Assembly: GCF_040655075.1 (NCBI RefSeq)
Contig: NZ_JBFAJC010000023.1
Coordinates: 98,444-162,443, forward strand
Direction: 5' to 3'
Length of the DNA: 64,000 nucleotides
Source: Actinoallomurus sp040655075
GTDB lineage: Bacteria > Actinomycetota > Actinomycetes > Streptosporangiales > Streptosporangiaceae
The notes below the pieces were generated by a model. That model did no database searches, had not been told where the DNA came from, and saw only the letters and a list, made by a program, of their open reading frames with translations. Below are positions 22,959 through 30,957 of this stretch, one piece after another. The translations under genes and the position numbers were made by a program. Position 1 is the stretch's first letter. Every line of letters starts with the position of its first letter.

Positions 22959-25175
22959 TCATCCTTCGGCCAGGAGGAGCGCCTGCTGGGGAGCGAGCCG
23001 GACGCGGCCGGTCCTGGGCCGGTCGGGCGTGACGGAGGGATCGGCCGTGTCGAACACCGCCGGCGCGGGCAGGTCCAGATCGGGCACCGGGGTGTCCCGC
23101 AGGTTCACCACGGCCCAGAGTGCTCCGCGGCGGTAGGCGGTCACCGGTTCGGCGAGCACGGCCCTGGTCACGTCGTCGGTGGCGGCCAGCAGGTGGGTCA
23201 GCCGGCGTCTGGTGGCCAGCAGCCGGCCGACGGTGTTCAGGTGGGATGCCGGGTCGTCCTGCTGCATCACCACCGTCTCGTCGTCACCGCGTGCGCCGTC
23301 GGGCAGCCACGGACGCCCCGTGGTGAACCCCAGACCCGGGCCGGGGTGCCACGGCATGGGGGTGCGCGCGGCGTCGCGGCTCTCCTCCGGCTGGGCGGCG
23401 CCCAGCGGGTCGGCGCCATGGCCGGGCGGCACATGCCCGTCACCCAGGCCGAGTTCCTCGCCCTGGTAGAGCCAGAAGGTTCCCGGCAGCAATGCCATCA
23501 GGACGTGCAGCGCGAGTGAGCGGCGCCGTCCCCGGAGCCCCTCCCCGAACCGGGTGACGGCACGGGAACGATCGTGGTTGCCCTGGACCCAGGAGAGTCG
23601 TGGCGACGCCGCTACGGCGGCCTCGACCATGGTGTCGATCCGGTCGGCGTCCCAGCCGGTCTCCACCAACCCGAACCAGAACGACGAGTGCAGCCGCTCG
23701 CCCTCGACGAATCGTGCCAGCGCCCGAGGATCGAGTTCGTAGACCTCGCCGACGAGGAAGGCGTCGTGCCGGTCGGCGATCCGCCGCCACCGCTCGTGGA
23801 CGGCGTGCACGCCGGGCTGGTGGATGTCGTGACGATGCTCCTGGCGGCGCCAGTCCATCGTCACGCCCCGCACCGGGAGGGTCCCGCCGGCGGGCAGCGG
23901 CGGGTTGTCCCGCAGGTCCGCGTCCTTGACGAGGTAGGCGGCGGTGTCGATGCGGAAGCCGTCCAGCCCCCGCGCGAGCCAGTGCTCGACGATCGCGTCG
24001 ATCTCGGCCGCGAGCGCGGGATTACGCCAGTTGAGGTCGGGCTGTTCCGGGCGGAACAGGTGCAGGTAGTACTGACCGGTCGCCGGGCTGAACGTCCAGG
24101 CAGGCCCGCCGAAGTGGGACGGCCAGTTGTTGGGCGGGCCGCCGTCCGGGGCCGGATCCCGCCAGATGTAGTAGTCACGGTGCGGGTCCGTCCGTGAGGA
24201 GGAGGCGGCGACGAACCAGGGGTGGGCGTCGCTGGTGTGGTTGACGACCAGATCGCCGATCACCCGCATCCCGTGGCGGTGCGCCTCCGCCAGCAGCCCG
24301 TCGAGGGCGGCCTCCCCGCCGAACAAGGGATCCACGGCTCGGTAGTCGGCGACGTCGTAGCCGTGGTCGCGCATCGGCGAGCGGAAGAAGGGTGTCAGCC
24401 ACACAACATCGACCCCGAGCCGCGCCAGGTGATCCAGGTGCGCGCTCGCCCCGGTCAGGTCGCCCCAGCCGTCACCGGTGCCGTCCGCGAACGACGGAAG
24501 GTACACCTGGTAGCCGACGGCGTCGCGCCACCACGGCCGAACCCGCGACCGTTCCAGCAGCTGGGCCAGCCGGCCGAGGTCGGGCAGGGACAGATCGCCG
24601 GACAGCCCCCGGAGCGCCGCGGTCGACATGCCCGCCGCCCGCCCGGCGGCCAGCCCTGGCTCGGAGTCCTCCACCACGAGGCAGGCGGATGGAAGAACCC
24701 CCAGGCGAGCCGCGGCCTTGAGGTAGCCCTGGGGATCGGGCTTGCCCGCTCCCACGTCGTCGATCGTGAGGACGAACGGCGGGTCGATTCCCGCCGCGTG
24801 GAGGCTCGCCTCGGCCAGCCGTCCGTCGGCGCTGGTCACCACGGCCCACGGCAGTCCGAGCCGGTCGAGTGTGGCGAGCAGGAGACCCGCGCCGGGCGCC
24901 GCGGTGACGACCGCCAGGTTCTCGTACTGCAGGGCGTGCAGCCGCCGCGCCGCCTCCGCGACCGCGTCCTCGTCGAGTTCGGGAAGCAGCCGCCGAACCG
25001 TACGTGCGGCCGGGTTCCCGTGGGCGATGGCGAGCACCGAGTCGACGTCGACGCCGTTCTCCGTCGCCCAGATCGACCAGGCGCGCTCGACCGAAGCGTC
25101 GGAGTCGACGAGAGTGCCGTCCATGTCCAGGAGAACCGCTTCGATCGCTCCGAGGTCCGTTCGTTGTCGTCGCAC
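22959..25175 (-). CDS. fusion of HAD (beta-phosphoglucomutase-like) phosphatase and GH13 alpha-glucosidase
   Basis: One 738-residue frame contains two enzymes. Residues 1-~210 are a HAD subfamily IA protein (DMDGTLVDSD with Asp17 and Asp19, the TSADG motif, Lys145, VVEDSEPG at 167-174). Residues ~215-738 are a GH13 alpha-glucosidase/trehalose-hydrolase-like barrel (DLVVNHTSDAHPWF; nucleophile Asp410 in GFRIDTA; acid Glu477 in FLVGEVYE; Asp535 in QGNHDRS). All key residues of both halves are present. GTG 25175 with AAGGGGA upstream is the start. It is divergent from a ROK repressor, so expression likely answers to a sugar. The protein may hydrolyse a glucosyl phosphate oligosaccharide and dephosphorylate or isomerise the product. 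Confidence 0.88.
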   Translation of the reverse strand: MRRQRTDLGAIEAVLLDMDGTLVDSDASVERAWSIWATENGVDVDSVLAIAHGNPAARTVRRLLPELDEDAVAEAARRLHALQYENLAVVTAAPGAGLLLATLDRLGLPWAVVTSADGRLAEASLHAAGIDPPFVLTIDDVGAGKPDPQGYLKAAARLGVLPSACLVVEDSEPGLAAGRAAGMSTAALRGLSGDLSLPDLGRLAQLLERSRVRPWWRDAVGYQVYLPSFADGTGDGWGDLTGASAHLDHLARLGVDVVWLTPFFRSPMRDHGYDVADYRAVDPLFGGEAALDGLLAEAHRHGMRVIGDLVVNHTSDAHPWFVAASSSRTDPHRDYYIWRDPAPDGGPPNNWPSHFGGPAWTFSPATGQYYLHLFRPEQPDLNWRNPALAAEIDAIVEHWLARGLDGFRIDTAAYLVKDADLRDNPPLPAGGTLPVRGVTMDWRRQEHRHDIHQPGVHAVHERWRRIADRHDAFLVGEVYELDPRALARFVEGERLHSSFWFGLVETGWDADRIDTMVEAAVAASPRLSWVQGNHDRSRAVTRFGEGLRGRRRSLALHVLMALLPGTFWLYQGEELGLGDGHVPPGHGADPLGAAQPEESRDAARTPMPWHPGPGLGFTTGRPWLPDGARGDDETVVMQQDDPASHLNTVGRLLATRRRLTHLLAATDDVTRAVLAEPVTAYRRGALWAVVNLRDTPVPDLDLPAPAVFDTADPSVTPDRPRTGRVRLAPQQALLLAEG

Positions 25176-25194
25176 AGTGTCCCCTTCGATTAAA

Positions 25195-25207
25195 CTCGTG
25201 TGGCGAG
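25195..25207. promoter_or_regulatory. candidate ROK operator
   Basis: The hyphenated dyad CTCG-TGTGG-CGAG sits between the divergent starts of the HAD-GH13 gene (25175) and the ROK gene (25230) in an AT-richer stretch. This is the expected place for ROK autoregulation. Confidence 0.4.
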
Positions 25208-25229
25208 CATAAACGAGGAGAAGGTACGC

Positions 25230-26423
25230 ATGGCAAGCCCCCGACCGCGATCCGCGCGCGCCAGGGACGTCCGCTGGCGCGGCGCGCTCGCCGTACTCGA
25301 CGAGATGCGCCGGGAGCCGGGCGTGACCCGGGCGGCCGTCGCGCGCCGACTCGGTCTCAGCACCGGCTCGGCCACCGAGATCACAGCCCGATTGCGCGAC
25401 CTGTCCCTTCTCGCCGAGACGCCTGCCGCCACGGCGGCCCGTGGCCGGCCGACGACCGTGCTCACCCCCCATCCGGACGGGCCCGTCGTGATCGCTGTGG
25501 ACCTCCGGCAGGAGGACTGGCGGTGCGCGGTCGCGCCGCTCGACGGACGGCCCGAGATCGCGGAGACCGGCACTCACCGAAGCCGCGACCCCGAGCATGT
25601 GATCGACGCGGTCGCGCAGGGGGTGCGGCGCCTCCACCGCCGTCATGGAGATCGCGTCCGGGCGGTCTCCGTGGCGATCGCCGCGACCGTGCAGCGCGGC
25701 AGGGTCGTCCAGTCCTCCGTGCTCGGCTGGGACGCGGTGGACCTGGCGGCGCTGGCGGTCGATCCGCGTATGCCGCTGCTGATCGGCAATGACGCGACCC
25801 TCGCAGGCCTCGCCGAGGCCCGGCAGGGCGTCGCCGCCGGAGCCGCGACCGTCCTCCACATCACCGTGGAGGTGGGCGTCGGCGGCACCCTGGTCGTCGA
25901 CGGCCGGCCGGTGGACGGCGCGACGGGCGCCGGCGGGGAGTTCGGTCACCTGCCATTCGGCGATCGCGACCTGCGCTGCCCGTGCGGCGCCCGGGGCTGC
26001 TGGGACCTGGTGGTCGACGGCCGGGCCATCGCCCGCCATCTCGGCGATCCTCCACCCCGCGACGCCCGTACGTACGCGGAGCAGGCCCTCGCCCGCGCGC
26101 CGGCGGACCCGCGCGTCCGGGCCGCCATCGGCCGCACCGCGCGCGGACTGGGCGCCGGTCTCGCCGGACTGATCAATGCCGTGGATCCCGCCATCGTCAC
26201 CCTGGGCGGCCTCGCGGAGTCACTCCGGGTCGCGGCCGAGCCGGAGTTCACCGCTGCCCTGGCCGACGGCCTCATGCGCTTCCGCCGCGCGAACCCGCCC
26301 GCCGTGGTCGCCGCCACTCTCGGCCGCGACGGGGCACTGCACGGGGCGGTGGTGACCGCGCTCGACCACGTCCTCACCGAAGACGGCCTCGCCGCCTGGG
26401 CCGCCCTCCGGTCCTTCGCGTAG
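25230..26423 (+). CDS. ROK family transcriptional repressor
   Basis: The 397-residue protein has an N-terminal winged helix (REPGVTRAAVARRLGLSTGSATEITARLRDL, residues ~28-60) and a C-terminal ROK/sugar-kinase-like domain. That domain carries the zinc signature CPCGARGCWD near residue 250 and the GGEFGHLPFG block just before it. ROK repressors bind a sugar or sugar phosphate and release DNA. ATG 25230 follows GAGGAGAAGG; an in-frame GTG at 25200 would include the operator. It is divergent from the HAD-GH13 fusion, which is its most likely target. Confidence 0.9.
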   Translation: MASPRPRSARARDVRWRGALAVLDEMRREPGVTRAAVARRLGLSTGSATEITARLRDLSLLAETPAATAARGRPTTVLTPHPDGPVVIAVDLRQEDWRCAVAPLDGRPEIAETGTHRSRDPEHVIDAVAQGVRRLHRRHGDRVRAVSVAIAATVQRGRVVQSSVLGWDAVDLAALAVDPRMPLLIGNDATLAGLAEARQGVAAGAATVLHITVEVGVGGTLVVDGRPVDGATGAGGEFGHLPFGDRDLRCPCGARGCWDLVVDGRAIARHLGDPPPRDARTYAEQALARAPADPRVRAAIGRTARGLGAGLAGLINAVDPAIVTLGGLAESLRVAAEPEFTAALADGLMRFRRANPPAVVAATLGRDGALHGAVVTALDHVLTEDGLAAWAALRSFA

Positions 26424-26446
26424 GCGTCAAAGGTCGGCACCGGCCG

Positions 26447-27190
26447 TCAGCCGATGTGGCGATCTCCTCCGTCACGATCTTGCGGAGCAGCTCGGCGGCC
26501 TCGGTGAGCCGGGCCGGAGGGGAAGCGGTCCTTCGGCGCGGTGACGCTCACCCCGGCCGCGGGGGTCGTACGGCCGAGGAAGATGGGGATCGCGGCGCAG
26601 CGTACGCCCCCTTCGTTCTCCTCCAGGTCGAGCGCGTAGCCCTGCTCGCGGATGCGTCCCATCTCCTCGGCCGGCGCCGGGGTCGAGGTGATCGAGCGCC
26701 GGGTCCTGGCGGCCGGCGGCTGGTGGGTCTTGGCCCAGAGCCGGATGGCCTCGTCGGTGGGATAGGTCCAGGCGAGCAGCGCCTTGCCGACCCCTGTCGA
26801 GTGGGCGGGGTTCCGTCCGCCGATCACCGAGGACATGGTGATCGGGTGGATGGCCTCGACCTTGTCGACGTACCCGACCTCCGCGCCGTCCAGCACCGCC
26901 ATGTGCACGGTCTCGTTGAGCTCCTTGCGCAGCCGCATCAGCACCGGCTGGACCAGCGCCCGCAGGTCGAGCCGGTCGTGGAAGCGGAACGCCGCCGCCA
27001 TCAGCTCGCTGCCGAGGAAGTAGGGCCCGTTGGGCTCGGGTTGCGACGCGAACCCTCGGTGCTTGAGCGCGCCGAGCAGCCGGCGCAGCGAACTGTGGGG
27101 GATCCCCGAGCGGATCGCGAGCTCCTCCAGAATGGTGCCCTGGCCGCTGTGGGACAGCAGCTGGCCGGTACCGTCCGATAGGGCGTTGCG
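26447..27190 (-). pseudogene. decayed IclR family regulator
   Basis: The frame encodes an IclR helix-turn-helix (ILEELAIRSGIPHSSLRRLLGALKHRGF) and most of the effector domain (NETVHMAVLDGAEVGYVDKVEA; AHSTGVGKALLAW; EENEGGVRCAAIPI). There is no start codon before the HTH, because the upstream PPOX gene ends only ~15 bases before it. Near 26525 the conserved C-terminal helix (PARLTEAAELLRKIVTEEIA) continues in a different frame from the rest. Both ends are damaged, so this is most likely a pseudogene. Confidence 0.7.
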
Positions 27191-27203
27191 ACCTGCGCGC
27201 AGG

Positions 27204-27623
27204 TTAGCCGCCCGCCTGGTCGCTGTCCTTGAAGCCGCCCCAGCCGTGCCAGCGATCGATCTCGATCCAGGCGCTGAACCGGCGGCGGTCTCGCTGCGGG
27301 TACGCCTGGCCCCCGTAGTGCCGGGACAGCCGGTCGATGTCGGCGAGATCCTTGTCGTCACGTATCTCGGCGACGTGGCCGATCAGTGTGACGTGGGAGT
27401 ACCAGTTGCCGTCGAGGACCGTCAGCGTGACCCTGGGGTCGTTGCGCATGTGGTCGAGCCGCTTGCGGCCCTCGTCCATGTTGACCAGCACCCGGCCGTC
27501 GTCCCAGAGATACCAGGTGGCCGCGGAGACCGGCTGCCCGTCGGATCGCAGCGTGGCGATGACGGCCGGGTTGGGCTTCTTCAGCATGGCGACTGCGGTC
27601 TCGGGGAGCGGCGGCTTCGACAT
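27204..27623 (-). CDS. PPOX-class (split-barrel) F420- or flavin-dependent oxidoreductase
   Basis: The 139-residue split beta-barrel protein has PAVIATLRSDGQPVSAATWYLWDDG (residues ~19-43), LDHMRNDPRVTLTVLDG (~56-72) and a C-terminal RFSAWIEIDRWHGWGG. This is the layout of actinobacterial PPOX-class enzymes that use F420 or FMN to reduce small molecules. ATG 27623 lies behind AGGAGGAG. The stop is followed within 15 bases by the decayed IclR gene, which suggests a deletion fused the two. Confidence 0.85.
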   Translation of the reverse strand: MSKPPLPETAVAMLKKPNPAVIATLRSDGQPVSAATWYLWDDGRVLVNMDEGRKRLDHMRNDPRVTLTVLDGNWYSHVTLIGHVAEIRDDKDLADIDRLSRHYGGQAYPQRDRRRFSAWIEIDRWHGWGGFKDSDQAGG

Positions 27624-27720
27624 GACTTCTCCTCCTATGGTGATGGGCCGCGCCCGGGGGCGTCCCGGAACGCGTCTCCACGCTGCCATATCCCGGCGAG
27701 GGGCGTCCGCGTCGCCCCTC

Positions 27721-27960
27721 TCAGCGGCGGGCGGTGACCTTGATGAGCGTGCCGTCACCGTACGGATCGGGATCGCCGAGGATCGTCGGGGCCATGGCCA
27801 CGACGATCCTCGGCGACATGCCGGGATCGACCGCCACGTCGTCCGCGGTCGCCCCGTGGTGTCGCGCCGACGGCGTCTGCCACGCTTACGCCTCCGCCGA
27901 CCTCGGCTTTCCCCTGGCCGACGACGGAACCATCCTCGAGCTTTGACCTGGAGAGGCGAC
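27721..27960. other. non-genic stretch around a large palindrome
   Basis: The whole gap 27624-27960 (337 bases) holds no gene I can defend. A short leftward frame ends at 27721 (VAMAPTILGDPDPYGDGTLIKVTARR), and a rightward frame begins ATGGCCACGACGATCCTCGG at 27794 and ends at 27946. The two begin with nearly the same words because they are the two arms of the 44-bp palindrome at 27773-27816. Confidence 0.5.
27773..27816. repeat. 44-bp near-perfect palindrome
   Basis: Two 22-nt arms with no spacer are centred between 27794 and 27795 (core GGCCATGGCC). Only one of 22 pairs is mismatched (27789/27800). It lies between the PPOX gene and the 3' end of the ECF41-like sigma gene. It could form a cruciform or a strong RNA hairpin, or be an inverted duplication end. 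Confidence 0.8.
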
Positions 27961-28899
27961 TCAGCCCGTCGTCCAGTGACGAAGTTTCTCGGGGTTGCGT
28001 ACGGCCCAGATGTGCTTGATCCGGTCGCCCGCGACCTCGAACGCGAACACCGTCACGGTGACGCCGTCCTGCTGAGCCACCAGACCGGGCTGACCGTTGA
28101 CCGTACGCTCCAGGAACGTCATGTTGCCGGGCCTCCGGTCGGCGATCTCGACCCAGGCGCGCGCGATCTGCTCGCCGCCTTCGATGGGTCGCAGGAAGGT
28201 GACGGCGAGGCCGCCGCCGTCGGCGGTCGCCGTGGCATCGGGGTCGAGCAGGCCGACCAGGGCGTCGATGTCCTTGGCCTCCCATGCCTGCTTGAAGTCC
28301 CTGACGATGCCGGCCTGCTGGGCTGTCGGACTCGCGGGGCCCCGCGATTCGCGAATGCGGCGGCGGGCCGAGGAGGCCAGCTGGCGGCATGCCGCCGGCG
28401 TACGGCCGACGATCTCGGACACTTCGGCGAAGGGATAGCGGAAGACGTCGTGCAGGATGAACGCGACGCGTTCGGCCGGGGTCATCGACTCGAGCACGAC
28501 CAGGAAGGCCATGTTGACCGACTCATCCAAGGTGACCCGGTCGGCCGGGTCGACGGTCGCACCGCCCGGCCGCCCGCTGATCCACTCCGTACGCTCGGGC
28601 AGTGGCTCGGGAATCCACTCGCCCACATACCGCTCCCGCCTCGCGCGCGCCGAGCCGAGCACGTCCAGGCAGATGCGACTGGCGACCGTCGTGAGCCAGC
28701 CGCCGGGGGACTCGATGGCCTCCTGCTGCTGCCTGGACATGGCGTACCAGCGGGCGTAGGTCTCCTGGACGACATCCTCGGCCTCGGCCAGGGAGCCGAG
28801 GAGCCGGTAGGCGAGATTGATCAGCTGCCGCCGCTCGCTCACGATCGCGTCCAGGCCCGGATCGGGCCGGCCCTCTCCTGGCCCGTATTCGGTGGTCAT
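27961..28899 (-). CDS. ECF41-type sigma factor with fused SnoaL-like C-terminal domain
   Basis: The 312-residue protein has sigma region 2 (INLAYRLLGSLAEAEDVVQETYARW, residues 27-51), the ECF41 linker motif EWIPEPL (94-100) and region 4 (LESMTPAERVAFILHDVFRYPFAEVSEIVGRTPAACRQLASSARRR, 136-181). A C-terminal NTF2/SnoaL domain carries the signature DGGG (227-230) and NPEKL (302-306). In this group the C-terminal extension replaces an anti-sigma factor and controls activity. A promoter matching the ECF41 consensus lies upstream on this strand, and its mirror image faces the divergent LUD gene, so the sigma factor probably drives both. Confidence 0.92.
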   Translation of the reverse strand: MTTEYGPGEGRPDPGLDAIVSERRQLINLAYRLLGSLAEAEDVVQETYARWYAMSRQQQEAIESPGGWLTTVASRICLDVLGSARARRERYVGEWIPEPLPERTEWISGRPGGATVDPADRVTLDESVNMAFLVVLESMTPAERVAFILHDVFRYPFAEVSEIVGRTPAACRQLASSARRRIRESRGPASPTAQQAGIVRDFKQAWEAKDIDALVGLLDPDATATADGGGLAVTFLRPIEGGEQIARAWVEIADRRPGNMTFLERTVNGQPGLVAQQDGVTVTVFAFEVAGDRIKHIWAVRNPEKLRHWTTG

Positions 28900-28936
28900 G
28901 GTGTCGCCCCCTGGTCGTATCCGCTCTCACCGGTTC

Positions 28937-28963
28937 GACGAGACAGCCCCCCGGAATGTGAGG
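28937..28963 (-). promoter_or_regulatory. ECF41-like promoter of the sigma gene
   Basis: On the minus strand CCTCACA is followed by 16 bases and CGTC. The published ECF41 target consensus, as I recall it, is TGTCACA-N16-CGTC; TCACA, spacing and CGTC match exactly. It lies ~40 bases upstream of the sigma start codon, suggesting autoregulation. Confidence 0.65.
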
Positions 28964-28993
28964 TCACACGTCGCCTCACATTCCGGGGGGCTG
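28944..28993. repeat. 50-bp inverted repeat with 20-bp arms
   Basis: The 20-bp arms are perfect (CAGCCCCCCGGAATGTGAGG and its complement) around a 10-nt centre, located between the divergent sigma and LUD genes. The repeat overlaps the -35 elements and spacers of both ECF41-like promoters. Confidence 0.9.
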
Positions 28994-29000
28994 CGTCGTC
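28974..29000 (+). promoter_or_regulatory. ECF41-like promoter of the LUD gene
   Basis: On the plus strand CCTCACA (28974-28980), 16 bases and CGTC (28997-29000) form the mirror image of the sigma-gene promoter, ~115 bases upstream of the LUD-domain ATG. Confidence 0.6.
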
Positions 29001-29117
29001 GTGCTGCTGAGACGAACACATCATCCAGCGGGCAGCAGGCCCGGGAGACACCAGGACCCGCTCCTCCGTCCCCCGTGATCGCGCTGACCCGCCACACACG
29101 ACCAGCCAGGAGACACC

Positions 29118-29747
29118 ATGACGACTTCGGTTCCCGCAGCATCGTTCACCGACCCGGCGCCCGCGGAGACCCTGGAGCGGGTGGCCGCTGCGTTGAGGGA
29201 GAACAATTTCGCCGTCGAAATCCTCGATGACGCCGCCGCCGCGCGTACCCGCGTCAAAGACCTGGTTCCCGAGGGCGCCAGCGTGTTCACCGGAGCCAGC
29301 GAGACCCTCCGCCTGTCCGGCATCGATGAGGACCTCAACGGCAGCGGACGATACGAGTCCGCCAAGGCGCGCAGTGTGACCATGGACCGCGCCACCCAAT
29401 TGGCCGAGATCTGGCGGATGATCGCCTGCCCCGACGTCATTGTGGGCAGCGTCGCCGCGGTCACCGAGACCGGCTCCCTTGTGGCCGCCTCGGCCAGCGG
29501 AAGCCAGCTGGCCGGCTACTCGGGCGCCGCGGCAAGCGTGATCTGGATCGTCGGAGCGCAGAAGGTGGTGCCTGACCTGAGCACCGCGCTGCGCCGCATC
29601 GAAGACCACTGCGTCCCGCTGGAAAACGAACGCGCCAAGAAAGCCTACGGGGTGCCCAGCGCCCTCAACCGCCTTCTCATCCTCAACGCAGAACCCCACC
29701 CCGGGCGCGGCACCGTCCTGCTGCTCCGCGAAGCCATCGGATTCTGA
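29118..29747 (+). CDS. LUD-domain protein (LutC-like)
   Basis: The 209-residue protein is a single LUD domain, related to LutC of the lactate-utilisation complex. Visible blocks are VPEGASVFTGASETLRLSGI (residues ~51-70), IACPDVIVGSVAAVTETGSLVAASASGSQL (~103-132) and VVPDLSTALRRIEDH (~151-165). ATG 29118 has CAGGAGACA upstream. No LutA or LutB partner is present. The divergent ECF41 sigma gene and the mirrored promoters suggest it is the sigma factor's target, in place of the carboxymuconolactone-decarboxylase-like, oxidoreductase or epimerase genes usually seen next to ECF41. Confidence 0.85.
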   Translation: MTTSVPAASFTDPAPAETLERVAAALRENNFAVEILDDAAAARTRVKDLVPEGASVFTGASETLRLSGIDEDLNGSGRYESAKARSVTMDRATQLAEIWRMIACPDVIVGSVAAVTETGSLVAASASGSQLAGYSGAAASVIWIVGAQKVVPDLSTALRRIEDHCVPLENERAKKAYGVPSALNRLLILNAEPHPGRGTVLLLREAIGF

Positions 29748-29936
29748 ACCACCCGTAGGGCAGCGGGTCCAGATCCTCCAGCTTGAAGCCAAGATGGCAG
29801 CACAGGCACGGACATCCTCGTTTTCGATCACAGGGGGCAGGCACCCGAGTGATCTTGAGGCTCCGTGCCTGCGTTGCTTCTGGACCCTGCCGCGCCCACC
29901 GATCCGCGCGTTCTAAGCCCGGCGCGCTGATGCGAG

Positions 29937-30800
29937 TCAGCGGCGTTCGGGGGCGGCGGGGGTGAAGTCATCGTGGCCCAGGACGCGCAGCAGGCTCAGG
30001 CTATCGGTGGTGGACGTGCCCGGCGGCGGCGTGAAGATGGTCAGGCGCTGGTCTTCGGCCGGGCTCAGCAGCATCTCGCACTCCAGCTCGATGGGCCCGA
30101 TCGCCGGATGGTCGACGCGCACCCGGCTGGCGCGCCGCACGGCGACCTCGTGCAACTCCCACAGGGCGGCGAACTCGGCGCTGACCTCGCGCAGCCGGGC
30201 GACCAGGCGGGTGGAGACGGCGTCGTTGCCGCGCCGGGCGACGGAGGCCCGCAGGTCGGCGACGTAGTCGCGGCCCTGCCGTTCGCGCTCCTCCGCTGAG
30301 TAGATCCGGCGGATCGTCGGATCGGTGAACCACCGCCAGATGAAGTTGCGGTCCTGCGCGCGGACCGAGCAGATGCAGCCGAGGAGCGCCTCGGCCATGG
30401 TGTTGCGGGCGAGCAGGTCACCGAGGTCGTTGGTGATGTGCGCCGGGGTCTCATTGAGCTGGTCGAGCAGGTAGAGCAGGCTGGGCCGTACGTGGTCGCC
30501 CGCCAGCCGGCCTGCGGGCGGCCGGTGCCCCGCCAGCAGGTAGAGGTGGTCGCGCTCGTCGTCGGTCAGGCGCAGCGCGTGGGCCAGCGAGCTCAGGATC
30601 TGCAGAGACGGCTGGGGGCTTCTGGCCTGCTCGAGGCGCATGTAGTAGTCGGCGGACATCCCCGCGAGCTGGGAGATCTCCTCGCGCCGCAGCCCGGGCG
30701 TACGGCGGCGGGGCCCGGCCGGCAGGCCGACCTCCTGGGGGCGCAACCGTTCCCTGGAGCGACGGAGGAAGTCGGCGAGCTCGCGGCGGTCCATCTCCAT
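29937..30800 (-). CDS. XRE-family regulator with MmyB-type C-terminal domain
   Basis: The 287-residue protein has an N-terminal helix-turn-helix (RTPGLRREEISQLAGMSADYYMRLEQARSPQPS, residues ~33-65) followed by the ~180-residue MmyB ligand-binding domain (LARNTMAEALLG; WRWFTDPTIRRIY; VAELRASVARRG-like; VRVDHPAIGPIELECEMLLSPAEDQRLTIFTPPPGT). These regulators typically repress or activate a divergent SDR or quinone oxidoreductase gene. Here the gene at 30958 is exactly such a partner. The ligand pocket may bind a fatty acid, but the specific inducer is unknown. Confidence 0.9.
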   Translation of the reverse strand: MEMDRRELADFLRRSRERLRPQEVGLPAGPRRRTPGLRREEISQLAGMSADYYMRLEQARSPQPSLQILSSLAHALRLTDDERDHLYLLAGHRPPAGRLAGDHVRPSLLYLLDQLNETPAHITNDLGDLLARNTMAEALLGCICSVRAQDRNFIWRWFTDPTIRRIYSAEERERQGRDYVADLRASVARRGNDAVSTRLVARLREVSAEFAALWELHEVAVRRASRVRVDHPAIGPIELECEMLLSPAEDQRLTIFTPPPGTSTTDSLSLLRVLGHDDFTPAAPERR

Positions 30801-30957
30801 AACGTCATCATCCCCGAGGTTCCCCGCAGGTCCGGACGCTCAGCCAGGGATTGGCGATCCTAGGGAGAACTGTCCGCTCGTCCCCGCCGTGGGTTCTTGG
30901 CAACGTGGTCGGTGTTCGGCCGGACCGGCCGGGCGCAGACCGTTGAGGGAGCACGTC

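Noticed and set aside
28896..29142. Short peptide frames across the 28944-28993 inverted repeat that share a 'PPECEVT..LTFRGA'-like text on both strands
   Set aside because: The similarity is caused by the inverted repeat being read on both strands, not by real repeated peptides.
29803..29871. Inverted repeat CAGGCACGGA ... TCCGTGCCTG between the LUD gene and the MmyB-type regulator gene
   Set aside because: 10-bp arms are 49 bases apart and do not extend; could be chance or a weak terminator, not enough to call an element.
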